A stretch of DNA of 64,000 nt, from NCBI RefSeq assembly GCF_040358985.1, contig NZ_CP132932.1, positions 3,534,001 through 3,598,000 on the forward strand, given 5' to 3'. This document shows positions 52,315 to 61,567 of the stretch, piece after piece. The notes below the pieces were generated by a model. It was given only the letters and a program-made list of their open reading frames with translations. It did not search any database and was not told the DNA's origin. Source of the stretch: Tunturibacter empetritectus (lineage in GTDB: Bacteria > Acidobacteriota > Terriglobia > Terriglobales > Acidobacteriaceae). Position 1 is the stretch's first letter. Every line of letters begins with the position of its first letter. A program made the position numbers and the translations under genes.

Positions 52315-53370
52315 ATGAAAGATCTGCTTAGCGGCGTGCTTGACCATATTGCGGCCAATACCAGGCGCAAGGTCCTCGCTATTTACAGCCTTTTGCTGCT
52401 GATGAATGTTGCCGCCTGGATGTGGGCTTTTCTTGCGTTTCGACACTATCCGGTGTTGCTGGGTACGGCGTTTCTGGCTTACAGCTTCGGCCTTCGTCAT
52501 GCGGTGGATGCCGATCATATTGCAGCGATCGACAACGTAACGCGGAAGTTGATGCAGGAGGGCAAACGTCCTGTCGCAGTGGGATTCATGTTCTCGCTCG
52601 GGCACTCGACGATTGTAGTTCTGGGGTCGATTGCGATCTCGGCTACAGCACTATCGCTGCAACATCGGCTGGATGCCGCGAGACATATCGGCGGAGTGGT
52701 TGGGACGCTGGTCTCGACGCTGTTTCTCTTCGGAATCGCGATCGTGAATATGGCCGTTCTGCGGTCGGTGTATCTTGCTTTTCGGCGGGTTCGCCGAGGG
52801 GAGCGCTATGTTGAGGAGGACTTCGATCTGCTGCTGGGCAGCCGCGGATTTCTGTCTCGTCTCTTTCGGCCAATGTTTGCGTTGATCCGGCACAGTTGGC
52901 ACATGTATCCGCTCGGCATTCTGTTTGGCCTTGGATTCGACACCGCGACGGAGATTGGGTTGCTTGGCCTCTCGGCCTCCGAGGCCGCCAGAGGGCTGTC
53001 GCTGTGGTCGGTTCTGGTGTTTCCTGCGCTGTTTGCGGCGGGCATGTCTCTGATCGACACCACGGACAATATCTTGATGTTGGGCGCGTATGGGTGGGCC
53101 TTCGTGAAGCCGATTCGCAAGATCTACTACAACATGACGATCACGTTGATCTCGGTGATCGTTGCAATGATGGTGGGCGGCATCGAAGCGCTCGGACTGA
53201 TGGCGGACCAGTTTCACTTTCATGGGACGTTCTGGTCCTGGGTCGGCACTCTCAATGAAAACTTTGGCACACTAGGCTACGTCATCATCGGACTCTTTGC
53301 TTTGAGCTGGATCGTCTCGATCTGGTTCTACAAGTGGCGCAGGTTCGACGAGTTGGAAGTGAGTACATAA
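52315..53370 (+). CDS. Nickel/cobalt transporter, NiCoT (HoxN/NixA) family
   Basis: The 351-residue protein has about eight helices. The metal motif RHAVDADHIAAIDN (His-x4-Asp-His) in helix II, FMFSLGHSTIVV in helix III and LGFDTATEIGLL in helix V are the NiCoT signatures. It imports Ni2+ or Co2+ with high affinity. ATG 52315 has ATAAGG upstream. No riboswitch is visible in the 93-base leader. Cobalt uptake would serve the B12-dependent mutase, and nickel a urease or hydrogenase encoded elsewhere; selectivity cannot be read from the sequence. Confidence 0.94.
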   Translation: MKDLLSGVLDHIAANTRRKVLAIYSLLLLMNVAAWMWAFLAFRHYPVLLGTAFLAYSFGLRHAVDADHIAAIDNVTRKLMQEGKRPVAVGFMFSLGHSTIVVLGSIAISATALSLQHRLDAARHIGGVVGTLVSTLFLFGIAIVNMAVLRSVYLAFRRVRRGERYVEEDFDLLLGSRGFLSRLFRPMFALIRHSWHMYPLGILFGLGFDTATEIGLLGLSASEAARGLSLWSVLVFPALFAAGMSLIDTTDNILMLGAYGWAFVKPIRKIYYNMTITLISVIVAMMVGGIEALGLMADQFHFHGTFWSWVGTLNENFGTLGYVIIGLFALSWIVSIWFYKWRRFDELEVST

Positions 53371-53432
53371 TTTTCTTCGACGCCTGAGCCTGTGAGAGCT
53401 GCACTTTTTTAGATAATGCGAAGGAACAAAAA

Positions 53433-53467
53433 CTTGAGGGACAGCATGAACTTTGCTGCCCCTCAAG
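53433..53467 (-). terminator. Rho-independent terminator
   Basis: On the minus strand CTTGAGGGGCAGCA pairs with TGCTGTCCCTCAAG (14 bp with one G-U pair, 7-base loop), followed by TTTTTGTT. It terminates the beta-helix gene whose stop is at 53498. Confidence 0.9.
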
Positions 53468-53497
53468 AATGATGGATGCACGTTTGTGCTTTTGTGC

Positions 53498-55402
53498 TTA
53501 CGGGTAGAGCACGACAGGATTCAGGCTGCCTCCATTGCTGCTGTTGGCGGTTGCGCCTTGCCCGTTGATGACATGGGTGATCTGCCCGCTGCCATTCAGG
53601 AAGACGGTCCCGACGTCATGAATCGCGATTCCACTTTTGTCGGGGACGGTCATCGCGTTGTCTTCGATGATGTTGATCCCTTGGTTGAAGAAGGAGTAGA
53701 TGCCCAGGCCGTACGCCTGATGGGTGGTCGCTGAGTTGGAGACGACGTAGGACGGATAGCCATTGGCAGTGCCATCGGTCCATGCGCTCTGGCTCGGCGG
53801 ATCGTAGGGCAGTTCACTCTGGTAGAAGATGGTTTCGCCGCCGCTACCGTTCCACAGCACCTGCTCCTTCTGGTAGTGCTCCACGGCGAGGCCGGTTGCG
53901 GTGACGTTATCGCCGTTGACGACCAGGCCGTGATCCGCGGTGTTTACGATCCAGCCGACGCCATTGCCGTGGTCCGCGCGCCATGCCCAGATGTCGTCGA
54001 GCAGAACGTCGTTGCTGTTGATCTCGATACTGGTAGTGGCGCTTCCAACGGTGGCTCCGCCGATCCGGATGAAGACATCGCTCAAGGACGACGGATTTGA
54101 AGCGTGATTCCCGAAGAGATTAAATCCGAAGCGGTCATCCAAATCTCTCAGTCGGGAGCAGCCTAACTGAATCAGCGCGGAGGAGTTGACGGGACCGGCA
54201 TCGACGATGAGACCGGCGATCTCGACTCCATCTACATCCGTGACGGTGAGCGCTGGTCGACCAGTCTGCGGAACAAGCGTGGCAAAGCCGAGGCCAAGCA
54301 CGATGGTGTTGGGATAGAGGACGCGGATGGTGTCTTTGAGTTGATAGACGCCCGGCGTGAGGATGAGACTTTTGCCAAAGAGTAGTGCGAGATTAATAGC
54401 TTCTACGTTGGTCGAGGGAGTCGCGATGAAGAAGTTGTTGATGGACCTTGAATGGCCGGGCGTGCTTGCGCTCGACCAGCTGACACCGGACGAGTTTTTC
54501 TGCAGCTTGGGAACAAAGACCTTGTAGTTGCCGTCGCTGTCGCTGTAGAGGAATGGTCTCTCGCGGCTGACCGGCGTGCTCGGAAGGGTCGTGTAGGTAG
54601 GATTCGGATAGCTTTGCGCCGGCGCACCTGTGACGCCGGAGAAGACTTGGTTCCAGACTCCGTTCGACCAGGTGCCGATGTTGCTGTTGCGTACGTAAAA
54701 CTGCTGCTGAGACCCATTGACGATGGAGCCGGTTTCAGAGTCGGCGATGAAGCCTCCGCTCGCATACGAGGGGCTTGTGCAGTAGTCCATGAGCGTGCTG
54801 TTGCCGGTGACATGGACGCGACGCATCGGGGCGGCCTGCGATACGGCCCAGAACTCGCCGGAGTAGCAGCCAAAGTTCGGCGTGTTGACGTTGATCGCGA
54901 GGTTCGATAGCGACCGCCAGAAGTTGTCGAGTGCGGTGCAGCCATTGCTGTCGCACTGATTGTAGACATCAATGGAGCCGTTGATGACCACATCGTCCGG
55001 CGAAGCGCCCAATCCGGCGACCTCAGTGTAGAAGCCTACCTTGAAGTTGAGGGGCGTGGCGGCGCTGCCGTAGACACCGGGCTTGAATAACAGGGCATAG
55101 CGCTGAGTTCCGAACTGGTTGCTTATTTGCTGATTGGAGATGGAGTCAACCGTTGCCTGAATCTGGCTCGTCGACATGCTGGGGTCGAAGACGTAAACGT
55201 TGGGGCCAAGGTTGGATGTGTTCTGAGCGACGGCTGAACTGGTGAGTGCACCTGCGGCTAAAAGAAGTGTTCCGATGAGGCGGGCGAAGGCTGGCTTCGC
55301 AGGGATAGATTTGCTTGCTCCGTATGTCACGTTGGCAACTCCGTACGCATGGGGTGGATTGCGCCGGCAACAATAGTCTGGCTTCAGTCGCTTGTCAATC
55401 AA
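53498..55402 (-). CDS. Secreted right-handed beta-helix (pectate-lyase-like) protein
   Basis: The frame opens at 55402 (634 residues); a GTG at 55330 starts closer to the signal peptide (FARLIGTLLLAAGALTSSAVAQ). The mature protein starts NLGPNVYVFDPSMSTSQIQATVDSI, a typical first helix cap for pectate-lyase-superfamily beta-helices. Long strand-rich repeats follow (FKVGFYTEVAGLGASPDDVVING, VEINSNDVLLDDIWAWRADHG). Proteins like this are sometimes mislabelled adenylyl cyclase. Polysaccharide lyase or hydrolase activity is possible, but I cannot see a specific catalytic motif. Confidence 0.78.
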   Translation of the reverse strand: MIDKRLKPDYCCRRNPPHAYGVANVTYGASKSIPAKPAFARLIGTLLLAAGALTSSAVAQNTSNLGPNVYVFDPSMSTSQIQATVDSISNQQISNQFGTQRYALLFKPGVYGSAATPLNFKVGFYTEVAGLGASPDDVVINGSIDVYNQCDSNGCTALDNFWRSLSNLAINVNTPNFGCYSGEFWAVSQAAPMRRVHVTGNSTLMDYCTSPSYASGGFIADSETGSIVNGSQQQFYVRNSNIGTWSNGVWNQVFSGVTGAPAQSYPNPTYTTLPSTPVSRERPFLYSDSDGNYKVFVPKLQKNSSGVSWSSASTPGHSRSINNFFIATPSTNVEAINLALLFGKSLILTPGVYQLKDTIRVLYPNTIVLGLGFATLVPQTGRPALTVTDVDGVEIAGLIVDAGPVNSSALIQLGCSRLRDLDDRFGFNLFGNHASNPSSLSDVFIRIGGATVGSATTSIEINSNDVLLDDIWAWRADHGNGVGWIVNTADHGLVVNGDNVTATGLAVEHYQKEQVLWNGSGGETIFYQSELPYDPPSQSAWTDGTANGYPSYVVSNSATTHQAYGLGIYSFFNQGINIIEDNAMTVPDKSGIAIHDVGTVFLNGSGQITHVINGQGATANSSNGGSLNPVVLYP

Positions 55403-55483
55403 GGAGTGTTGACTGTTTTCGCCCTATAAAAACGTTTCAGCTTGTCATCTTTTTGCAAAGGATTCGCGTGTTTAAGATTGACT

Positions 55484-56863
55484 TTATAGAAGCTTCATCG
55501 CTTCCGGATCCCACTTCACGACTTCGCCGCGCTCCATGCTCAGGTTACTCAGCAGGGCAGCGCCGGCTGCGCGGAAGCCAAACACCGCATCTTCCACGAC
55601 AGGCTTCCGCGTGCGAACCGCAGAGAAGAAGTTGCTGAAGTGGTCGTAGCTGTCGCTGTATCCGGCGGGAGCTACAAATTTTTCAAACCCAGCGGATGGA
55701 CCGCCTGATGGATGCGTGACCGGATACTTCTGCCGGTAGTCTTCAAGGATGCGCTTTTGCATCGCATCGGTAAAGGTTCCGATCGTATAGCCGGGTTCTT
55801 TCTGGAGAGGCACTCGGTTGACGCTGACGGTGTTTCCTGCGATCTCCATGGTGCCCTCCGATCCGGTAAAGATCAGGCCTTCACTCTCCTCGCCGCCGTC
55901 GACGAAGTTTACGCGGAGGCTGAGGTTGAATCCTTCCCGGTAGTCAAAGAGGCCAAGCATCACGTCGGGGACGTCGCGGCCATCCTTCCAGAACCGCAGG
56001 CCACCGGTTGCCATCGCTCGCGTGGGGCCATGTGAGCCAGTGATAAAGTGAGTGCCGCTGAAGAGGTGCACGAAGAGATCGCCGGCTACGCCGCTGCCGT
56101 AGGCCTTCCATTTACGCCACTGGAAGAAGTGCTCGGCGTTGAAAGGGATTTTGGGCGCAGTCCCCTGAAAGCGCTGCCAGTCGCAGGTTTCGGTCGATGC
56201 GTCGAGCGGCACGGTGTAGTTCCATGCACCCATGGAGGAGTTGCGATCCCAGCGCGCAGTGACCATGTTGAGCTGGCCGATGGCGCCTGAAGCCAAAAGC
56301 TCCTTGGCCTTCGCGTAGATGATCGAACTTACCCGCTGGCTTCCGACCTGGAGGATGCGGTTTGTTTTGCGGGCGGTCTCGATGATCTCGGGCCCGTCGG
56401 AGTAGAGGTGAATCATCGGCTTCTCGCAGTAAACGTCTTTGCCCGCGTTCATGGCGTCGACGGCTGCCTGCTTGTGCCAGTGGTCCGGTGTGGCGATGAG
56501 GACGGCGTCAATATCCTTGCGGGCCAGGATCTCCTTGTAGTCACGTGTTGTGAAGAGATCGCTGCCCCATAGCTCTTTACTGCGCTCGAGCCTGCCGTCG
56601 TAGCAGTCTGCTACTGCCACCAGCTTCGCGCCCGGAACCTGCACGGCGGTCTTTGTATCGCCTTGACCCTGAATGCCCGCCCCAATCAATGCGAACTGGA
56701 TGTGATCGTTGGCTGGAACCGGCGCGGCGGGGCTGGTCTGAGCTGTTGTGAGCGCATACATCCTTGATTCCAGCAACTTCGACCCCAGCAACGTCTCCGC
56801 GGTTGCTGTTCCCGCGGCCTTCAGGAAATTTCTACGGTTCAACACGTGCCCCTGTCCTCGCAT
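55484..56863 (-). CDS. Gfo/Idh/MocA family oxidoreductase with Tat-type leader
   Basis: ATG 56863 gives 459 residues; ATG 56887 and GTG 56845 are alternatives. The N-terminus carries RRNFLKAAG, a twin-arginine leader. The NAD(P) domain starts IQFALIGAGIQGQGD, with AVADCYD and the family motif VYCEKPM (Lys-Pro catalytic region, about residue 165). A C-terminal beta-sheet domain follows (GWKF-like segments such as FNLSLRVNFVDGGEESEG). Substrates are usually sugars or inositols; acidobacteria have many exported members. The gene is divergent from the FAD oxidoreductase. Confidence 0.9.
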   Translation of the reverse strand: MRGQGHVLNRRNFLKAAGTATAETLLGSKLLESRMYALTTAQTSPAAPVPANDHIQFALIGAGIQGQGDTKTAVQVPGAKLVAVADCYDGRLERSKELWGSDLFTTRDYKEILARKDIDAVLIATPDHWHKQAAVDAMNAGKDVYCEKPMIHLYSDGPEIIETARKTNRILQVGSQRVSSIIYAKAKELLASGAIGQLNMVTARWDRNSSMGAWNYTVPLDASTETCDWQRFQGTAPKIPFNAEHFFQWRKWKAYGSGVAGDLFVHLFSGTHFITGSHGPTRAMATGGLRFWKDGRDVPDVMLGLFDYREGFNLSLRVNFVDGGEESEGLIFTGSEGTMEIAGNTVSVNRVPLQKEPGYTIGTFTDAMQKRILEDYRQKYPVTHPSGGPSAGFEKFVAPAGYSDSYDHFSNFFSAVRTRKPVVEDAVFGFRAAGAALLSNLSMERGEVVKWDPEAMKLL

Positions 56864-57040
56864 GATGAAGTTGACCACTACTTGCAACCATATTCTCCGC
56901 TAAAGATTTTGTCTCGCAGGGGAGACCAGGGAAGCGGAATGCTCCATGGCTGCGCTGGCTGGTTGCAGCTCGCGGACTGTGTCAGAGCACCGATCTGTTT
57001 TTGCTTTGCTATTAGAACTGCGAAGTGGATACTGGCCTGT

Positions 57041-58675
57041 ATGTCTGCGACAGCGGCTATCTTGGGGAAAGTCGGGCTTCCGTTGCCGCTCAAAGAGATT
57101 GCCGCGCGTCACTGGGATGCAATCGTTGTAGGGGCGGGCCACAATGGGTTGGCATGTGCGACGTACCTGGCGCGGGCAGGTCAGCGCGTGCTTGTGCTTG
57201 AGAGCCGCGAGCGAGTCGGGGGAGCCTGCACGGTGGAAGAGCCATTTCCCGGTGTCCGCATGTCCCCCTGTGCGTATCTTGCGGGGCTGCTGCATCCGCT
57301 GGTGATCGAGGAACTCGATTTGTCGAGCCGCGGCTTTACGTGGACGCCCGCCGTCAACGGACTGTTTGTGCCGTTTTTGGATGGCAGCAGCATTCAGCTT
57401 TGGGATGATGACGCGCGATGTGAAGAAGAGGTTCGCCGCTTCTCGCCGCGCGACATTGAAGGCTGGCGCGCGATGAACGACGTAGTCCGTCGATTGCGAG
57501 ATGCGCTTCGTCCGGCAGACGGCATCCTTAGCGACAATCCATCCGCGGGCGGGCGCGATCTGTGGATTGGCGATGCGCCCACACAAGAGCAACTCGAAGA
57601 TCTGCTCGAGGGTGACGCCGAAGCGCACCATCTACTCTTCAGCTGGTCGATGGCGGAGTTTGTCGAGCGCTATCTTGTCGATGAGCGGTTGCAATCGGCG
57701 TATCTGGGGCAAGGCGTGATCGGCACCAACGCGAGTCCATTCGATGCCGGCACGGCCTCCATTCGGTTCCATCACTCCTCCGGTCGGCTCGGCGGCATGC
57801 CGGGGATGTGGGGTTATGTGAAGGGTGGCATGGGGATGGTGTCGTTTTACTTCTGCGATGCTGCCCGCGAGGCTGGAGCCGTAGTGGCCACGGGCGTCAA
57901 CGTGGCGCAGATTCTTCCCGGCGAGGGCGTACTGCTGGAAGGTGGAGAGCGCATCACCGCGCGGGTGGTCGTATCCAATGCAGACCCGATCCGCACCTTA
58001 CGAATGCTGGATAGCGGCGCAGACCCAGCCTGGGCTGCCAGGGTGCGCTCGGTGCCGATCGAAGGATGCACCGTCAAACTGAACGTATTGCTTCGCGAAC
58101 TGCCGAACTTTACCGCTCGACCGGGAGTTGACGAGCCGCATCACTACGGTCAGATCAACGCTCCGTTGACGAAAGCGGAGTGGAAGGCCGGCTATGCAGC
58201 AGCTCGTGCGGGATCCTTTCCGGAGCAGCTCTGGTGTGAACTTTACTTCCAGAGTGTGCACGATGCGACCGTAGCTCCATCAGGTTTGCACACCATGAGC
58301 GTCTTCGCGCAGTATGTTCCCTACAAGTTTGCGTCAGGCAGTTGGGAGGAGCGTCGCAGCGTGGCAAAGGCTCTGGCGTTGCGCTCGATTGGTCGCTATT
58401 GCAGCAATCTGCAAGACGCCGTTGTCGACGCGCAGGTGATGGGACCACCTGACATCGAGCAGAAGGTCGGCCTCACCGGCGGGCATATCTTCCAGGGCGA
58501 GTGCCTTCCTGCCTATATGTGGAGCAAGCGCCTCGCCGCGAGAACTCCGATGAAGGGCGTCTACCTCTGCGGCGCTTGTACCCATCCTGGCGGCAGTGTG
58601 ATCGGCATCAACGGGCGCAATGCTGCGATGGCGGTGCTCCGCGATCTGGATGGCGAGATAGCACGAAAGGTGTAG
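57041..58675 (+). CDS. FAD-dependent oxidoreductase, phytoene desaturase-like (PYROXD2 type)
   Basis: ATG 57041 gives 544 residues; the frame open back to 56846 overlaps the divergent gene's start and is not protein-like. The dinucleotide fold is IVVGAGHNGLACATYLARAGQRVLVLE, with RVGGACTVEEPFPG. The C-terminal FAD motif is GVYLCGACTHPGGSVIGINGRNAA. The layout matches NAD(P)/FAD amine-oxidase/phytoene-desaturase-related proteins such as PYROXD2. No carotenoid genes are nearby, so the substrate stays open. Confidence 0.9.
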   Translation: MSATAAILGKVGLPLPLKEIAARHWDAIVVGAGHNGLACATYLARAGQRVLVLESRERVGGACTVEEPFPGVRMSPCAYLAGLLHPLVIEELDLSSRGFTWTPAVNGLFVPFLDGSSIQLWDDDARCEEEVRRFSPRDIEGWRAMNDVVRRLRDALRPADGILSDNPSAGGRDLWIGDAPTQEQLEDLLEGDAEAHHLLFSWSMAEFVERYLVDERLQSAYLGQGVIGTNASPFDAGTASIRFHHSSGRLGGMPGMWGYVKGGMGMVSFYFCDAAREAGAVVATGVNVAQILPGEGVLLEGGERITARVVVSNADPIRTLRMLDSGADPAWAARVRSVPIEGCTVKLNVLLRELPNFTARPGVDEPHHYGQINAPLTKAEWKAGYAAARAGSFPEQLWCELYFQSVHDATVAPSGLHTMSVFAQYVPYKFASGSWEERRSVAKALALRSIGRYCSNLQDAVVDAQVMGPPDIEQKVGLTGGHIFQGECLPAYMWSKRLAARTPMKGVYLCGACTHPGGSVIGINGRNAAMAVLRDLDGEIARKV

Positions 58676-58833
58676 TACACTTACGAATCTTTACAGATAT
58701 CTTGGAGTGACTCACCCTTTTCCTCATTCGTTGGGGCCGGCTGGTATGCTTGCTCGCCTTTCTGCATCTGTCGAGCGGCCCATCAGAGATGATGGACCCG
58801 AGCTGAAAATTTGCAATTGTATCCAGGAGCTCG

Positions 58834-61041
58834 ATGCAAAAAGTAGCAGCATCTTTTGATTCGCTTATCGCTTCGTCACTCTTTCCTTCGCGCCGCGTCA
58901 TGGTGGGGAGTGCACCACGATCAAGCCGCTTGGGTATGCTCCGGTCGGGATGCATCCAGCTTCTGACCGCCACCCTGGTGCTGCTGGTGATGACAGCCTG
59001 CGGCGGAGGAGGAGGGGGTAGCAACTCTTCTCAAAGCCCCACCATTACGACGCAGCCCGCGAATCAGGCCGTGACTGTGGGACAAACAGCTACGTTCAGC
59101 GTTACCGCCACTGGAACCGCGCCACTCACTTATCAGTGGTCCAATAACGGAACAGCGATCGCGGGAGCCACTTCAAGCACCTACACCACTCCTGCAACTG
59201 CGATCGGAGACAACAGCTCGAAGTTCACGGTGACTATATCTAATTCTTCTGGATCGGCCAACAGCAATCCTGCCACGCTTACGGTGACGATTGGCCTGCC
59301 AGTGATTACGACCCAGCCGGTGAGCGTGAATGTTTGCGATAACGCCTCGGCGACGCTCTCTGTAACAGCAACCAACGCCGGTACCTACCAGTGGTCTCTC
59401 AACGGATCGCCGATTACGGGCGCCACGAGTTCTAGCTACTTTATCGCCAGCGCCAGCGCAATCGATGCCGGTAGTTACACCGTAACGGTTACAAATGCTG
59501 CGGGCAGCGTCACCTCGCAGGCGGCCACAGTCCTGGTAGGAACATCGATCACGTCGAATCCTGCCAGCCTTTCGATTGCTCAGGGCCAGACCGCCGCATT
59601 CTCCGTCGCGGCAGCGGGAGATGCTCCGTTCAGCTACCAGTGGTACATAATTACTCCTGGCGGTTCGACGGGAGCTGCGATCGCCGGTGCCACCGCGAGC
59701 ACCTATACCACCCCGGTAGAGGGACTTGGTTCCAGCGGCTCGCAATACTACGTGACGGTGACGGATACTTGCGGGACCGTTCTCACCAGCACCTCGGCTA
59801 CTCTCACGGTCACCGCGGGCAATGTGCCGCCCACCATCACCGTGCAGCCTGTGCGCCAGACCGCAGCCGTTGGCAGCACCCCAACGTTTAGCGTGACCGC
59901 CGTCGGGCCTGGTACGCTCACCTACCAGTGGTATCGCATTCCAGCGGGAAGCACCACCGGCACCGCGAGCGCCGCTCCAATCTCGGGCGCAACCGCTGCC
60001 ACCTACACTGTGCCAGCGACAAGTACTACTGCCACCAACGACCAGGACGGCTACTATGTCATTGTTTCGAACAGTTACGGGCAGGCTGTATCTCAATCAG
60101 CCATCCTTGCGATTGGCGCTGGAATCGTAATTACGCAGCAGCCAGTCACCCTATACGTCAGCGCGGGAGCGTCGGCGACCTTATCCGTAACCGCGACTTC
60201 TACCGCCCCACTGACCTATCAATGGTATAGGGCAGCTCCCGGAACCACCGTCTTCAACGCAATCGCAGGGGCGACGGGCGCGACCTACACGCAGGCTTCT
60301 ACTGCCACCACGGACTCCGGCTCGGTATTTCGTGTCGTGGTTAGCAACGGATCCACTGCGTCTGTCACCAGCAGTTCCGCTTCGCTATTTGTCGGAGCTC
60401 TGCCTACTATCGGCAATCTTTGCACTGGCTGGACCGCAGTTGGCAGTGCGCAACCGCCTTCCCCTCCACCCTGCGCCATTCAATTTTTTGCCACAGCTTC
60501 AAACAATCAAACCAGCGCGATTGTCTGGCCGAGCCTTATTCCTACGGGCAACCTTCGGATCAGTTTTACGGTTGCTACCAGTAATGCAACCACTCCCCCT
60601 GCGGACGGCTATGCCATGGTCCTGGGCGACCCATCTCTCGGAGCAACGCTGAGCAAGAACGGTGCCTTTGGAAGCGGTCTGGGCGCTCAAGGTATTCCTG
60701 GAGTCGTGGTCGTCTTCGATGATTACCACGATACTAACGATCCACCCGTTCCTTACATCGCCGTGACCAGGGGAGAGACCAACCTGTTCCGCAACCCGTA
60801 CTTCTTCCTCAACACAAATGTCCCTCCCCTTGCCACGCCGGGAGCGACGGTATCGCATGATTACGTCGTCTCCGTCGTGCAGGGGGCGATGACTGTCACG
60901 ATCGATGGCTTGCAGGTTTTTTCAGGCAGCGTCACGGTCCCCCCTGTCGCTTATCTTTACTTCACGGCATCAACCGGCGATTTCACTGAGCAGACAGTCA
61001 TCAGTAATGTGTCGGCCACTGTTGCTGCACCGTCAAACTAG
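58834..61041 (+). CDS. Ig-like repeat lipoprotein with C-terminal lectin-like domain
   Basis: ATG 58834 has CAGGAG at 5 bases (735 residues). An internal ATG at 58936 would give a tidier lipoprotein signal, with the lipobox LLVMTAC (Cys56 from the first start). After a poly-Gly linker come about five Ig-like repeats of roughly 85-95 residues, each opening 'P.I..QP......G..ATFSV.A.G..PLTYQW' (for example TITTQPANQAVTVGQTATFSV). A C-terminal domain of about 230 residues resembles a concanavalin-like fold (GAFGSGLGAQGIPGVVVVFDDYHDTNDPP). Surface adhesion or glycan binding is inferred. Confidence 0.85.
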   Translation: MQKVAASFDSLIASSLFPSRRVMVGSAPRSSRLGMLRSGCIQLLTATLVLLVMTACGGGGGGSNSSQSPTITTQPANQAVTVGQTATFSVTATGTAPLTYQWSNNGTAIAGATSSTYTTPATAIGDNSSKFTVTISNSSGSANSNPATLTVTIGLPVITTQPVSVNVCDNASATLSVTATNAGTYQWSLNGSPITGATSSSYFIASASAIDAGSYTVTVTNAAGSVTSQAATVLVGTSITSNPASLSIAQGQTAAFSVAAAGDAPFSYQWYIITPGGSTGAAIAGATASTYTTPVEGLGSSGSQYYVTVTDTCGTVLTSTSATLTVTAGNVPPTITVQPVRQTAAVGSTPTFSVTAVGPGTLTYQWYRIPAGSTTGTASAAPISGATAATYTVPATSTTATNDQDGYYVIVSNSYGQAVSQSAILAIGAGIVITQQPVTLYVSAGASATLSVTATSTAPLTYQWYRAAPGTTVFNAIAGATGATYTQASTATTDSGSVFRVVVSNGSTASVTSSSASLFVGALPTIGNLCTGWTAVGSAQPPSPPPCAIQFFATASNNQTSAIVWPSLIPTGNLRISFTVATSNATTPPADGYAMVLGDPSLGATLSKNGAFGSGLGAQGIPGVVVVFDDYHDTNDPPVPYIAVTRGETNLFRNPYFFLNTNVPPLATPGATVSHDYVVSVVQGAMTVTIDGLQVFSGSVTVPPVAYLYFTASTGDFTEQTVISNVSATVAAPSN

Positions 61042-61097
61042 CAGACGAGAAAAATCTAAAACTTCGGAGATCTAGGTGATACCTCTGGAAGGTTGAA

Positions 61098-61189
61098 TGG
61101 CGGAGAGTGAGGGATTCGAACCCCCGATAGACTTACGCCTATGTCTGATTTCGAGTCAGGTGCATTCAACCGGGCTCTGCCAACTCTCC
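61098..61189 (-). tRNA. tRNA-Ser (anticodon CGA)
   Basis: The 92-base gene folds as a class II tRNA: acceptor GGAGAGT/ACTCTCC, U8, D-arm, anticodon stem CTGA/TCAG with loop CTCGAAA (anticodon CGA, reads UCG), a long variable arm (ACATAGGCGTAAGTCTAT), and the T-arm GGGGGTTCGAATCCC. G73 and an encoded CCA (61098-61100) complete it. Confidence 0.95.
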
Positions 61190-61567
61190 GCATTTTCAAT
61201 CAGCCTGGACCCTTGTTTTTGGCGTGGCCAAAGCAGAGGTGTGCCAGCGTTAATTGCAGTCTGAGGAACTGCAACTAACCTATCGGTGGCACCCGCAACA
61301 TCAGCAGGCGTGCGATGCAAAAGAGCATATTCATCGATAGTGATCTGTGACCGGGCATCTCTCAGAAAGGTTCGGAGATCCTGCCCAGCTAGAACAAGTC
61401 TACCGGCAAAGGCGGGTCTGGTGCAATGCCGCCTTATCTCATCGCTTCCGCCCAGGTGCATAGCATCTGTTCATCTAATATGGTGCGAGTGTGCAAAGTG
61501 AGAGCGTGGAGATACAGATGGGCCTCCTTTTAGAAATCTTCGAAGCCATAGTCGGTGGAGGCAGATA
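61190..61567. other. Interval between tRNA-Ser and the epimerase gene, no gene seen
   Basis: 378 bases with two overlapping opposite-strand frames of 71 and 101 codons; the latter runs through the tRNA. Neither has recognisable motifs or a ribosome site. The region could hold the promoters of both neighbours. Confidence 0.5.

Noticed and set aside
53498-55402. Adenylyl cyclase, a label often attached to such proteins
   Set aside because: The sequence shows a secreted beta-helix with no cyclase catalytic motif.
61156-61461. 101-codon minus-strand frame beside the tRNA
   Set aside because: It runs into the tRNA-Ser gene and shows no domain, signal or ribosome site.
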